DNA from: Actinomadura mexicana
Lineage (GTDB): Bacteria > Actinomycetota > Actinomycetes > Streptosporangiales > Streptosporangiaceae
Direction: 5' to 3'
DNA: 64,000 nucleotides
NCBI RefSeq assembly: GCF_900188105.1
Contig: NZ_FZNP01000001.1
Location: 1 to 64,000 of the forward strand
Under the pieces are notes generated by a model. It had not been told where the DNA came from and did no database searches. It worked only from the letters and a program-made list of their open reading frames with translations. Below are positions 18,374-27,720 of the stretch, piece by piece (within the stretch, counting starts at the first letter, position 1; each line of letters starts with the position of its first letter). The position numbers and the translations under genes were made by a program.

Positions 18374-20296
18374 TTAGACCACGTTCAGCGGGAGCAACTT
18401 CCGGCCGGTCGGACCGATCTGGATCTCGGTCCCCATCGTGGGGCAGACGCCGCAGTCGTAGCACGGCGTCCAGCGGCAGTCCTCGACCTCGGTCTCGTCG
18501 ACGGCGTCCTGCCAGTCCTGCCAGAGCCACTCGCGGTCGAGGCCCGCGTCGAGGTGGTCCCAGGGCAGCACCTCGACCTCCTCGCGCTCCCGGACGGTGT
18601 ACCAGGCGAGGTCGACGGGCTCCCCCGCCAGGGCCTTCTCGGCGCAGGCCGTCCAGCGCTCGTAGGAGAAGTGCTCGCTCCAGCCGTCGAAGCGGCCGCC
18701 GTCCTCCCAGACGGCGCGGATGACCTTGCCGACGCGCCGGTCGCCGCGCGACAGCAGGCCCTCGACGATCGACGGCTGGCCGTCGTGGTAGCGCAGGCCG
18801 ATGGCGCGCCCGTACTCCTTGTCGCCGCGCAGGGCGTCCTTGAGGGCGCGCAGGCGGCGGTCGACGGTCTCGTGGTCGCACTGCGCGGCCCACTGGAACG
18901 GCGTGTGCGGCTTCGGCACGAATCCGCCGATGGACACGGTGCAGCGGATGTCCCTGCGGCCGGTGGCGTCCCGCCCGGCCTTGATGACCCGCTTGGCCAT
19001 GTCGGCGATGGCGAGGACGTCCTCGTCCTCCTCGGTGGGCAGGCCGCACATGAAGTACAGCTTGACCTGCCGCCAGCCGTTCTCGTAGGCGGTGCTGACC
19101 GTGCGGATCAGGTCGTCCTCGGTGACCATCTTGTTGATCACCTTGCGCATCCGCTCGGAGCCGCCCTCCGGCGCGAACGTCAGGCCGGAGCGGCGGCCGC
19201 CGCGGGAGAACTCGTTGGCGAGCGTGATGTTGAAGGCGTCCACCCGCGTGGACGGCAGCGACAGCGAGGTGTTGGTGCCCTCGTAGCGGTCGGCCAGGCC
19301 CTTGGCGACGTCGCCGATCTCGCTGTGGTCGGCACTGGACAGGCTCAGCAGCCCGACCTCCTGGAAGCCGGACTCCGTGAGCCCCTGCTCCACCATGTCG
19401 CCGATCGTGGTGATCGACCGCTCCCGCACCGGGCGCGTGATCATTCCGGCCTGGCAGAACCGGCAGCCGCGGGTGCAGCCGCGGAAGATCTCCACGCTGA
19501 ACCGCTCGTGCACGGTCTCGGCGAGCGGGACCAGGGGCTTCTTCGGGTACGGCCACTGGTCGAGGTCCATGACGGTGTGCTTCTCGATCCGCCACGGGAC
19601 GCCCGGACGGTTCGGCGCGACCCGCTGGATGCGGCCGTCTGGCAGGTAGGTCACGTCGTAGAAGCGCGGCACGTACACGCCGCCGGACGCCGCGAGGCGC
19701 AGGAGCAGACCGTCCCGTCCGCCGGGCCGGCCCTCGGCCTTCCACTCGCGGACGACCTCGGTGATGCCGAGCGCGATCTCCTCGCCGTCGCCGAGGACGG
19801 CGGCGTCGACGAAGTCGGCGATCGGCTCGGGGTTGAACGCGGCGTGCCCGCCCGCGACCACGATCGGGTGGTCGCCGGTGCGGTCGGCGGCCTCCAGGGG
19901 GATGCCGGCGAGGTCGAGCGCCGTCAGCAGGTTGGTGTAGCCGAGTTCGGTGGAGAACGACACGCCGAACACGTCGAAGGCGGCGACCGGCCGGTGCGCG
20001 TCGACGGTGAACTGCGGGATGCCGTGCTCCCGCATGACGGCCTCCATGTCGGGCCACACCGAGTACGTCCGCTCGGCGAGCACGCCGTCGCGCTCGTTGA
20101 GGATCTCGTAGAGGATCTGGACGCCCTGGTTCGGCAGCCCCACCTCGTAGGCGTCCGGGTACATCAGCGCCCACCGGACCGCGGTCTCGTCCCAGTCCTT
20201 GAGCTGGGAGTTCAGCTCGCCGCCAACGTACTGAATCGGCTTCTGCACGCTCGGGAGCAGCGGCTCCAGGCGCGGGAAGAGCGACTCGACCGGCAT
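18374..20296 (-). CDS. TIGR03960-family B12-binding-domain radical SAM protein
   Basis: A 640-aa radical SAM enzyme. The 4Fe-4S cluster motif CTRGCRFCQAG (CxxxCxxC, near 275-285) is intact, with a cobalamin-binding-like region before it (about 50-200) and the GLPTEEDEDV segment after. The C-terminus carries a second cysteine-rich patch, CRWTPCYDCGVCPTMG, which may hold another cluster. The family has no confirmed reaction. It forms a pair with the downstream DUF2344 gene and lies between rodA and rne, as in other actinobacteria. Confidence 0.92.
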   Translation of the reverse strand: MPVESLFPRLEPLLPSVQKPIQYVGGELNSQLKDWDETAVRWALMYPDAYEVGLPNQGVQILYEILNERDGVLAERTYSVWPDMEAVMREHGIPQFTVDAHRPVAAFDVFGVSFSTELGYTNLLTALDLAGIPLEAADRTGDHPIVVAGGHAAFNPEPIADFVDAAVLGDGEEIALGITEVVREWKAEGRPGGRDGLLLRLAASGGVYVPRFYDVTYLPDGRIQRVAPNRPGVPWRIEKHTVMDLDQWPYPKKPLVPLAETVHERFSVEIFRGCTRGCRFCQAGMITRPVRERSITTIGDMVEQGLTESGFQEVGLLSLSSADHSEIGDVAKGLADRYEGTNTSLSLPSTRVDAFNITLANEFSRGGRRSGLTFAPEGGSERMRKVINKMVTEDDLIRTVSTAYENGWRQVKLYFMCGLPTEEDEDVLAIADMAKRVIKAGRDATGRRDIRCTVSIGGFVPKPHTPFQWAAQCDHETVDRRLRALKDALRGDKEYGRAIGLRYHDGQPSIVEGLLSRGDRRVGKVIRAVWEDGGRFDGWSEHFSYERWTACAEKALAGEPVDLAWYTVREREEVEVLPWDHLDAGLDREWLWQDWQDAVDETEVEDCRWTPCYDCGVCPTMGTEIQIGPTGRKLLPLNVV

Positions 20297-20356
20297 GACG
20301 GAACCCTCCGTACGGGGGATGTGGGACGAACGTCCAGCCTACGCGGTCGCCGGTCG

Positions 20357-21541
20357 CTAATCGAACGGGCGGCGGCGCACGTGGACGGCCTGCAGCAGGC
20401 CGAACGCGATCATGTTCGCGAACGTCGCGGATCCGCCGTAGGACACGAACGGCAGCGGCAGCCCGGTGATCGGCATGATCCCGATCGTCATCCCGACGTT
20501 CTCGAACGTCTGGAACCCCAGCCAGCACACGACGCCGGTGGCGACGAGCGTCCCGAACAGGTCGGCGGCCTGGGTGGCGATGCGCAGTCCGCGCCACAGC
20601 ACCACGCCGAGCAGCGCGATGATGACGGCGGCGCCGACGAAGCCGAGCTCCTCCCCCGCCACCGTGAAGATGAAGTCGGTCTGCTGCTCGGGGACGAAGT
20701 GGCCGCCGGTCTGCTCGCCGTGGAACAGGCCCTTGCCGAACGCCCCGCCCGACCCGATCGCGATGCGGGCCTGCTGGGCGTTGTAGCCGGCGCCGCGCGG
20801 GTCGGCCTCGGGGTTCAGGAACGCGGTGAACCGGGCGATCTGGTACGCCTTCAGCAGCCCGAAGAAGTACACGGCGGCGCCCGCGGCGACGCCTCCGCCG
20901 ACCAGCCCGGCGAGCCAGCGCTTCTGCGCCCCGGAGATCGCCAGCATGCCGAGCACCACCGCGATGAACACCAGCGTGGTGCCGAGGTCGGGCTGCAGCA
21001 TGATCAGCACGCCGGGCACCCCGGCGAGCACGAGCGCGAGCAGCACGTCCCGCCGGCCCGGGCCGATCTCCCCGTCGCGCGGCTCGCCGAGGATCATCGC
21101 CAGCAGCACCACGAGCCCGACCTTCGCGAACTCCGACGGCTGCACCTGGAACCCGCCGCCGACCACGATCCACGAGTGCGAGCCGTTGATCGTCGAGCCG
21201 AGCGGGGTCAGCACGGCCAGCAGCCCCACGCACGCCAGCCCGTACAGGATGGGGACGTAGGCGCGCAGGAGCCGGTAGTCCAGCACGGTGACCAGGCCGC
21301 CCAGCAGGAACCCGATGACCAGGTTCAGGATGTGCCGCTTGAGGAAGCCCTCGGGGTCCTTGCCCTGCTCGGTCAGCAGGTGGAAGGTCGCCGAGCGCAC
21401 CAGGAGCGCGCCCACCGCCGACAGCGCCAGCACGGCCAGCAGCATCGGCAGGTCGAGCCGGCGCAGCCCGGCGAGCCTGCTGGTCCACGACCGGTGCGAG
21501 GCATAGGCGTCGACGCTGCCGACCCCGGAACCTGTGATCAT
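20357..21541 (-). CDS. rodA: Peptidoglycan glycosyltransferase RodA
   Basis: A 394-aa SEDS polymerase with about ten transmembrane helices that extends glycan strands from lipid II for lateral-wall synthesis, working with the transpeptidase encoded just upstream (mrdA). Typical SEDS features are GSTINGSHSWI, QPSEFAKVGLVV and the C-terminal ITGLPLPFVSYGGSA loop. The start is ATG 21541, 37 bp after mrdA. It is last in the mreB-mreC-mreD-mrdA-rodA order of the elongasome operon. Confidence 0.95.
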   Translation of the reverse strand: MITGSGVGSVDAYASHRSWTSRLAGLRRLDLPMLLAVLALSAVGALLVRSATFHLLTEQGKDPEGFLKRHILNLVIGFLLGGLVTVLDYRLLRAYVPILYGLACVGLLAVLTPLGSTINGSHSWIVVGGGFQVQPSEFAKVGLVVLLAMILGEPRDGEIGPGRRDVLLALVLAGVPGVLIMLQPDLGTTLVFIAVVLGMLAISGAQKRWLAGLVGGGVAAGAAVYFFGLLKAYQIARFTAFLNPEADPRGAGYNAQQARIAIGSGGAFGKGLFHGEQTGGHFVPEQQTDFIFTVAGEELGFVGAAVIIALLGVVLWRGLRIATQAADLFGTLVATGVVCWLGFQTFENVGMTIGIMPITGLPLPFVSYGGSATFANMIAFGLLQAVHVRRRPFD

Positions 21542-21578
21542 GAGGCGAGTCCCGCCGCGAGCGCGTCGCTCAGCCGGT

Positions 21579-23651
21579 TCACGGGGCGGCCCCCTCGGCG
21601 GGCATCCGCGGCAGCTCGGACGGGAGCCTTCCGTCCTGGAGGATGGCCTTGCGGTCCTTCGTCCCGTACATGGCCTCCCAGATCTCCCGGACGGCCGGCG
21701 CGGACGTCTGCGCGCCCTGCCCGCCCTGGGACACCATCGCGACCACCGCGAAGCGCGGCTTGTCCACCGGGCCGAACGAGGCGAACCAGGACGTGTCCTG
21801 CTTGCCGTAGACCTCCGCGGTTCCGGTCTTGCCGCCGACGTCGACGCGCTTGAAGTCGAAGCCGTTGAACGCCCCGGACGCCGTGCCGCTCTTGGTGACC
21901 TCCGCGAGCGACTCGCGGATGTACTTGAGCACCTTGCCGTCGACCGGCACCTTGCGCGCGGGCGGCGCGTCGATCCGGCGGACGATCGAGCCGTCGGGAC
22001 GCACGACCGCGACGCCGAGCCGCGGGGTCGGCAGCCTGCCGCCGTTCGCCACGGCCGAGTACGCGCGGACGAGTTGCAGCGGGGTCACCAGGACGTCGCC
22101 CTGCCCGACCGAGAAGTTCGCCGCGTCACCGGGGCGCCAGACGTAGCCCTCGGTGCAGTTCTCCGTCGCGACGGCCTTCAGGTAGGCGGCGCGGGCCGGG
22201 TCGGTCTTGGCGACCTCCGGGTAGCCCTCCTTGGCGCCCTTGCAGTTGGAGGCCTTGGTGACGTCCCAGAAGTCCTTCTTCCAGCCCCGGTCCGGGATGC
22301 GGCCCTCGCTCTCGCTGGGCAGGTCGATGCCGGTGCGCGACCCGAACCCGTAGTCGCGGGCCATCTTCACCATCGGGTCGGAGGGGTTCTTCTTCGGCTT
22401 CATCCCGCCGTCGCGCTGCCACTCCTGGTAGGCGAACCGGTAGAAGATCGTGTCGCAGGACTTGACGAGCGCCGTGTGCAGCGACATCGCCCCGAGCGTT
22501 TCGCCCTCGAAGTTGCGGAACGCGCGGTTGCCGACGTTGTAGGAGCCGGGGCAGTCGTAGGTGCCGGTCAGGCTGTTGCCGTCCTTCACCGCGGCGGACA
22601 CCGAGGAGATCTTGAAGGTGGAGCCGGGCGCGAACTGCCCCTGGGTGACCCGGGAGATCAGCGGCTCGCCCTGCTTCTTGCCGAGCAGCGCCTCGTACTC
22701 GTCCTGGGAGATGCCGCCGGTCCAGATGCCGGGGTCGTAGGTCGGGTAGCTCGCCATCGCGATCATCCGCCCGGTGCGCACGTCCATCACGACCGCGGCG
22801 CCGGCGTCGGCGGGGCGCCCCTGCTTGCGCGCGCCGTCGATCGCGTGCTTGAGCGCGTTCTCCGCCGCGCCCTGCACACCGGCGTCGATGCTGGTGACGA
22901 GGTTGCCGCCGGCGGTCGGGGGCTGCTCCTGCGCGGTGCCGGTGACGCGGCCCTGGCTGTCGACCAGGACCTTGCGGAAGCCCGGCTCGCCGCTCAGCGC
23001 CGAGTCGTACTGCGCCTCCAGGCCGTCGCGCCCGACGAGGTCGACGCCGCTGTAGCCGGTGACCTTGAGGCCCTTGCGCTTGTCGAGCTCGTCCTGCGTG
23101 ACGGGCTGGAGGTAGCCGAGCAGCTGCGCGGGACGCGCGCCCTCCGGCTCGGGGTAGTCGCGGACGGCCTGGACCTGCGCGGTGATCCCGGGGAAGTCCT
23201 CCTGCCGCTCCATGATCTGCAGGGCGCGCTTGGGGTCGACATGGTCCTCGACGGGGATCGGCTGGTAGGGAGAGCCGGGCCAGCACGGCCGCTTGATGCC
23301 GGGACCGCACAGGCGGATCCGCTTGGACATCTCGTCCTCGGACGTCCCGAGCACGGCGGCGAGCCGCTTCAGCACGGTCTGGCCGCCGTCCTTCTGCCTC
23401 GACAGCGTGGTGCGGTCGACCGACACGACGAGGGCGCTGCGGTTGCGCACGAGGGGCCTGCCCCGATCGTCCAGGATCATGCCGCGGGTGGCGGGGACGA
23501 CGATGTCACGGGTGCGGTTCTCGGCGGCGACCGCCCGGTAGTGCGCGCCCTCCAGGACCTGCAGCGCCCACATCCGCCCGATCAGGACGAGCAGCAGCGC
23601 GGCGACGAGCACGTACAGGACGACGAGGCGGAAATGGGTCCGCGGGTTCAC
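21579..23651 (-). CDS. mrdA: Penicillin-binding protein 2 (elongation transpeptidase)
   Basis: A 690-aa class B PBP that crosslinks peptidoglycan with RodA. The start is GTG 23651, whose GTGA overlaps the mreD stop; the frame runs on to 23834 but inside mreD. A short cytoplasmic tail and one membrane anchor (LVVLYVLVAALLLVLIG, about 10-28) are followed by the dimerisation domain with RGMILDDRGRPLVRN. The transpeptidase motifs are GSTFKISS (nucleophile Ser near 343), SVGQGD in the usual late region, and GKTGTAE near 605. It belongs to the elongasome operon. Confidence 0.95.
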   Translation of the reverse strand: MNPRTHFRLVVLYVLVAALLLVLIGRMWALQVLEGAHYRAVAAENRTRDIVVPATRGMILDDRGRPLVRNRSALVVSVDRTTLSRQKDGGQTVLKRLAAVLGTSEDEMSKRIRLCGPGIKRPCWPGSPYQPIPVEDHVDPKRALQIMERQEDFPGITAQVQAVRDYPEPEGARPAQLLGYLQPVTQDELDKRKGLKVTGYSGVDLVGRDGLEAQYDSALSGEPGFRKVLVDSQGRVTGTAQEQPPTAGGNLVTSIDAGVQGAAENALKHAIDGARKQGRPADAGAAVVMDVRTGRMIAMASYPTYDPGIWTGGISQDEYEALLGKKQGEPLISRVTQGQFAPGSTFKISSVSAAVKDGNSLTGTYDCPGSYNVGNRAFRNFEGETLGAMSLHTALVKSCDTIFYRFAYQEWQRDGGMKPKKNPSDPMVKMARDYGFGSRTGIDLPSESEGRIPDRGWKKDFWDVTKASNCKGAKEGYPEVAKTDPARAAYLKAVATENCTEGYVWRPGDAANFSVGQGDVLVTPLQLVRAYSAVANGGRLPTPRLGVAVVRPDGSIVRRIDAPPARKVPVDGKVLKYIRESLAEVTKSGTASGAFNGFDFKRVDVGGKTGTAEVYGKQDTSWFASFGPVDKPRFAVVAMVSQGGQGAQTSAPAVREIWEAMYGTKDRKAILQDGRLPSELPRMPAEGAAP

Positions 23652-24247
23652 AGGGTCCCGCTCCGCCCCGACATCGCGCGGTAGCGGGCGGCGGGCACGG
23701 CGAGACGGTCGCCGCGGGCGCGTTCCCCGCGTTCGTACCGGCGGGTGGCGCGCAGCACCGCCCACACCACGAACGGGCTGGCGATGACGTCGTAGAGCAC
23801 CTGCAGCGGCACCATGCTGGACACGGTCGCCCACTCCGCGCGCGGGTCACCGAGGATCATGCCGGTGCCCGCGTACAGCACGGTCCCCGCGAGCGCGCCG
23901 GCGGCGACGGCGAAGAACGGCACCGCGGACTGGCGGTCCATCTCGGCGGACGCGGCGCCGCACAGGTACCCGATGAGGCAGTAGACGAGCGCGTACCGGC
24001 CGATGGTGTGGTCGGCGGGCGGGATGATGTCGGCGGCGAGGCCCGCGAGGAACCCGGCCACCATCCCGGTCATCGAGCCCGCGACGAGCGCGAGCGCCAC
24101 GACGGCCAGCAGCACCAGGTCGGGCTGGACGCCGCCGGGCAGCGGCAGCCGGTTCGCCACCGACACCTGCAGGATCAGCGTCACGACGATCACCACGGCG
24201 GTCACCGCGGCGCGGCCGGCCGGCGACGCCTCGGGCGGGTTCAGCAC
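23648..24247 (-). CDS. mreD: Rod shape-determining protein MreD
   Basis: A 199-aa membrane protein of the elongasome with about five predicted transmembrane helices and little charge between them. The start is GTG 24247, one base after the mreC stop, and the end overlaps mrdA by 4 nt, so the three genes are probably translationally coupled. The sequence is poorly conserved, as is usual for MreD; the call rests on size, helices and position between mreC and mrdA. The C-terminal basic tail faces the cytoplasm by prediction. Confidence 0.9.
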   Translation of the reverse strand: MLNPPEASPAGRAAVTAVVIVVTLILQVSVANRLPLPGGVQPDLVLLAVVALALVAGSMTGMVAGFLAGLAADIIPPADHTIGRYALVYCLIGYLCGAASAEMDRQSAVPFFAVAAGALAGTVLYAGTGMILGDPRAEWATVSSMVPLQVLYDVIASPFVVWAVLRATRRYERGERARGDRLAVPAARYRAMSGRSGTL

Positions 24248-24248
24248 G

Positions 24249-25238
24249 TCATTCCCCCCGGGTCTGGTTCGTGGACGGGCTCTTCGAGCGGCGCGGCTTC
24301 GCCTTCGGGCTCTTGCTCGGCGACGGCGTCGCGGTCGGCGTCGGGGTCGGCGGTGGCGGGGGCTTGGGCGGCAGCACCGCGTCCCGCGGGTCGGTCTTCG
24401 GCGGGGCGACCACGACGGCGACGACGTCCAGGCTGGTGAACCGCACGAACGGCCGGACGTAGGCGGTGCGGGTCAGCCCGCTGGTGGACCGCTCGATCCG
24501 CTCGACCACGCCGATCGGGACGCCCGGGACGTACGGCTTCTGCCCCTGCGATCCGAGCGTGACGATCCGCTGGCCGACCCTGATCGGCGCGGCGGCGTCC
24601 AGCAGCTGGAACCGCAGCGGCGTCGCGCTGCCCCGGCCGAGGCCGCGGCGGCCCCTGCCCTGGGTGATCCCGATCTCCTTGGACTGCTCGAGCCGGGAGC
24701 CGATGGAGGACGTCTGGTCGGTGGCTAGCAGGACGGTGGCCGTCGCGGGCCCGACGCGCGTGACGCGGCCGACGAGGCCGTCGGCGCTCATCACGGTCAT
24801 GTCGGGCCTGACGCCGCTGCGGCTGCCGGCGTCGATGGTGACGGTGTCCTCGAAGCCCTGGCCCGCGGAGATCACCTGCGCGGCGTGGATCTTGTAGCCG
24901 CCCATCCCGGCGGTGCCGAGCAGCCTGCGCAGCTGCGCGGACCGGTCCTGGTCGAGGCGGCTGGAGCGCAGCTGCTCGCGCAGCCGCTGGTTCTGCCGCG
25001 CGAGCCGGTCGGCGCGGCGCCGCTCGCCCGGCGCGTCGGTGATGGCGTCGAAGGTGTTGCCCACCGGCCGGACGACGGACGCCGACGCCCGCTCCACCGG
25101 TCCGAACACCGTCGCGCCGACGCCGCGCAGGCCGCGCAGCGGCGAGTCCTGCCCGCCGCGGTAGTCAATGGTGATCATCGCGAGCGCCACGACCAGCAAT
25201 GCGCCGAGGACCACGCGGGTACGCCGGGTGTCCTTCAC
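24249..25238 (-). CDS. mreC: Rod shape-determining protein MreC
   Basis: A 329-aa periplasm-facing scaffold that joins MreB/MreD to the wall enzymes. One N-terminal helix (VVLGALLVVALAMITID, about 9-25) is followed by a coiled coil (about 65-100; RLARQNQRLREQLRSS) and the two beta domains with VTIDAGSRSGVRPDMTVMS and GLVGRV. The last 50 residues are Pro/Ser/Lys-rich and probably disordered, as in streptomycete MreC. The start is GTG 25238. mreB lies 142 bp upstream. Confidence 0.95.
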   Translation of the reverse strand: MKDTRRTRVVLGALLVVALAMITIDYRGGQDSPLRGLRGVGATVFGPVERASASVVRPVGNTFDAITDAPGERRRADRLARQNQRLREQLRSSRLDQDRSAQLRRLLGTAGMGGYKIHAAQVISAGQGFEDTVTIDAGSRSGVRPDMTVMSADGLVGRVTRVGPATATVLLATDQTSSIGSRLEQSKEIGITQGRGRRGLGRGSATPLRFQLLDAAAPIRVGQRIVTLGSQGQKPYVPGVPIGVVERIERSTSGLTRTAYVRPFVRFTSLDVVAVVVAPPKTDPRDAVLPPKPPPPPTPTPTATPSPSKSPKAKPRRSKSPSTNQTRGE

Positions 25239-25380
25239 GCACCGACCTCCCGTTCCCTGGTCCGCCGGGAGCCCAGTGCCTCACGAGGGGGGACGCCCCC
25301 GCGTCCCCCTCGGCGGACCATGTCCGAATCGGCCCGCCCGCGGGACGACCCCTCACGTCCCCTGGCCGGCCACGTCCGAG

Positions 25381-26415
25381 TCAGTGCCGCGGCTCCGGCA
25401 CGAGCACCTGCCGGAGCGACTCGAAGTCCTCGACGCACTTGCCCGTGCCGAGCACCACCGAGTCGAGCGGGTTGTCCACCAGGTGGATGGGCATCCCGGT
25501 CTCCTCGCGGAGCCGTTCGTCGAGGTTCTTCAGCAGAGCGCCGCCGCCGGTGAGCGCGATGCCGCGGTCCATGATGTCGCCGGAGAGCTCGGGCGGGCAC
25601 TTGTCGAGGGTGGTCTTCACCGCGTCCACCACGGCGTTGACCGGTTCCTCGATGGCCCGCCTGACCTCCTCGGCGGAGATCACGACGGTCTTCGGCAGCC
25701 CGCTGACGAGGTCGCGGCCCCTGATCTCGGCGTGCGGCTCCTCTTCGCCGCCGGGATAGGCCGACCCGATCGCCATCTTGATCTCCTCCGCGGTGCGTTC
25801 CCCGAGCATCAGGGAGTACTCCTTCTTGGAGAAAGCGATCACGGCCTGGTCGAGCTCGTCGCCGCCGACGCGCACCGACTGGCTCGTGACGATCCCGCCG
25901 AGCGAGATGATCGCGACCTCGGTGGTGCCGCCGCCGATGTCGACGACCATGTTGCCGGTCGGCTCGTAGACGGGCAGCCCGGCGCCGATCGCGGCGGCCA
26001 TCGGCTCCTCGATGATGTAGACGCGGCGGGCCCCGGCCTGGTAGCCGGCCTCCTTCACCGCGCGCTGCTCCACCCCGGTGATCCCGCTCGGCACGGCCAC
26101 GACGATCCGCGGCTTGGCGAAGTGCCGGCGCTTGTGCACCTTCTGGATGAAGTAGCGCAGCATCCGTTCGGTGACGTCGAAGTCGGCGATGACGCCGTCC
26201 TTCAGCGGACGGACCGCGACGATGTTGCCCGGTGTGCGGCCGATCATCCGCTTCGCCTCGATGCCCACCGCGACGATCTTCCCGGTATTGGTATTGATCG
26301 CCACCACGGAGGGTTCGTTCAGGACGATGCCACGCCCGCGCACGTACACCAGGGTGTTGGCGGTACCGAGATCGACCGCCATGTCACGGCCAAGAAACGA
26401 CAGCTTGTTACCCAT
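25381..26415 (-). CDS. mreB: Actin-like rod shape-determining protein MreB
   Basis: A 344-aa ATP-binding cytoskeletal protein that guides lateral-wall and, in sporulating actinomycetes, spore-wall synthesis. The start is ATG 26415 ([15 protein letters not shown]); a longer frame to 26466 would add 17 residues before this conserved N-terminus. Actin-fold motifs are [24 protein letters not shown] and [11 protein letters not shown]. It heads the mreBCD-mrdA-rodA series; its promoter should lie in the 850-bp region upstream. Confidence 0.97.
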   Translation of the reverse strand: MGNKLSFLGRDMAVDLGTANTLVYVRGRGIVLNEPSVVAINTNTGKIVAVGIEAKRMIGRTPGNIVAVRPLKDGVIADFDVTERMLRYFIQKVHKRRHFAKPRIVVAVPSGITGVEQRAVKEAGYQAGARRVYIIEEPMAAAIGAGLPVYEPTGNMVVDIGGGTTEVAIISLGGIVTSQSVRVGGDELDQAVIAFSKKEYSLMLGERTAEEIKMAIGSAYPGGEEEPHAEIRGRDLVSGLPKTVVISAEEVRRAIEEPVNAVVDAVKTTLDKCPPELSGDIMDRGIALTGGGALLKNLDERLREETGMPIHLVDNPLDSVVLGTGKCVEDFESLRQVLVPEPRH

Positions 26416-27165
26416 GAAGAAAGGGAGCCCTTCATGATTGACGGGCGTGTATAGCGGCGCGTACATCGTAACGTGCGCTTACCTCTGCGGGCAGTCACCC
26501 CCGCGCCGCGCGTCGCGAAAAAAACGCGTCCTGACCAGCCCGGTTTTCCATAAAGAGAACCCGGCGGACTGACCCGGCGGCCGGTCGGCCAAAGACGCGC
26601 GGCGCCCACGGCAGGCCCGACGCCACCGGGTATCCGAGGATCTTAGGGGGTTTCCCCCGGCCCGACACAGCCCTCCGCCCCACACGGTTCGGCTCGCGCC
26701 GCAACACCGCCCCGCACGGCCGCAGAAAAGCCGAACCCCGGGACGTGGATCTACCGGCTCATGAAGGGGACCCGGATACTGCAGGGCCAGCCCTTACTCG
26801 GCCACAAGCCGGTTCTGGGACGAGCGGCGACCTGCCGCTCCCGGACGCAACGAGGCCGATTCTCGGATGAGGAAACATCAAGCCCTCCCGGACCGAACCT
26901 CAGCCGGGCGCACGGTCAGGCGCTCGAAGCAAGCGCAACGAGCGCAACGCGCGCAACGCGCCTACCGTGCCCGGTTGAGCTTCCTATCCCCAGTGGGTGC
27001 GAACCGCGCTGACGCCCTTGGAGTGAACCGGGGCCGGGGGCGCGGGTCGGGCGGCCGGAAGGCGCTCTGGCGCCTGGAGGTCGCCCGACCCGTCGAGCCG
27101 GGCGACCGCAGCGACACGACGACAACCCGCACGGGCACCGAAACCCGCACCGTGGCGTGAGGATC
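26416..27165. other. Long non-coding region upstream of mreB
   Basis: About 750 bp without a supported gene, holding the mreB promoter and leader on the minus strand. Frames crossing it on both strands lack ribosome sites and recognisable domains. A short GCGCAACG-like motif recurs near 26934-26960. No tRNA or known riboswitch is apparent. The length is unusual for this compact cluster, so an unannotated small RNA or a long regulated leader is possible. Confidence 0.5.
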
Positions 27166-27265
27166 GCCCGGCTCGCAACGGGGGTTCCAGGGGGTCGCCC
27201 CCCTGGGAAGACACCGCCCGGCTCGCAATGGGGGTTCCAGGGGGTCGCCCCCCTGGGAGACACAC
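27166..27265. repeat. Tandem 50-bp repeat carrying two terminator-like hairpins
   Basis: Two almost identical 50-bp units (27166-27215 and 27216-27265), each starting GCCCGGCTCGCAA. Each contains an 8-bp stem CCAGGGGG/CCCCCTGG with a TCGC loop (27187-27206 and 27237-27256). They lie just past the ndk stop codon and so form a double terminator for ndk. The hairpin core also occurs at 2784-2801. Confidence 0.8.
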
Positions 27266-27267
27266 CA

Positions 27268-27675
27268 CTACACCTCGGGGAAGAAGAGCTTGATCTCGCG
27301 CTCGGCGGAGTAGGTGGAGTCGGAGCCGTGGACGATGTTCTCGCCGATTTCCAGGGCGAAGTCGCCGCGGATGGTGCCGGGGGTGGCGCTGACCGGGTCG
27401 GTGGCGCCGGCGAGGGAGCGGAACGCCTCGATGGCGCGCGGGCCCTCCACGACCATGGCGACGAGGGGGCCGCCGGTGATGAAGTCGACCAGTTCGCCGA
27501 AGAACGGCTTGCTGGCGTGCTCCTCGTAGTGCGCCTCGGCGGTCTCGCGGGCGAGGGTGCGCAGTTCCAGCGCGACGAGCTTCAGGCCCTTGCGCTCGAT
27601 CCGGGAGATGACCTCGCCGACGACGCCGCGGCGAACGCCGTCGGGCTTGACCAGGACAAGAGTGCGCTCGGACAC
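27268..27675 (-). CDS. ndk: Nucleoside diphosphate kinase
   Basis: A 135-aa enzyme that moves the gamma phosphate of ATP to other nucleoside diphosphates through a phosphohistidine. The active-site His is in NIVHGSDS (residue 116), with [18 protein letters not shown] at the start and [15 protein letters not shown] before the histidine. Length and motifs are normal. It stands alone between two accessory or long non-coding segments within the conserved folC-ndk-mreB order, with the tandem hairpin repeat as its 3' end. Confidence 0.98.
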   Translation of the reverse strand: MSERTLVLVKPDGVRRGVVGEVISRIERKGLKLVALELRTLARETAEAHYEEHASKPFFGELVDFITGGPLVAMVVEGPRAIEAFRSLAGATDPVSATPGTIRGDFALEIGENIVHGSDSTYSAEREIKLFFPEV

Positions 27676-27720
27676 GGGAGTTTCTCCTAGGGGATCTCGG
27701 ATTCGGTAAGCGCGCGAATC

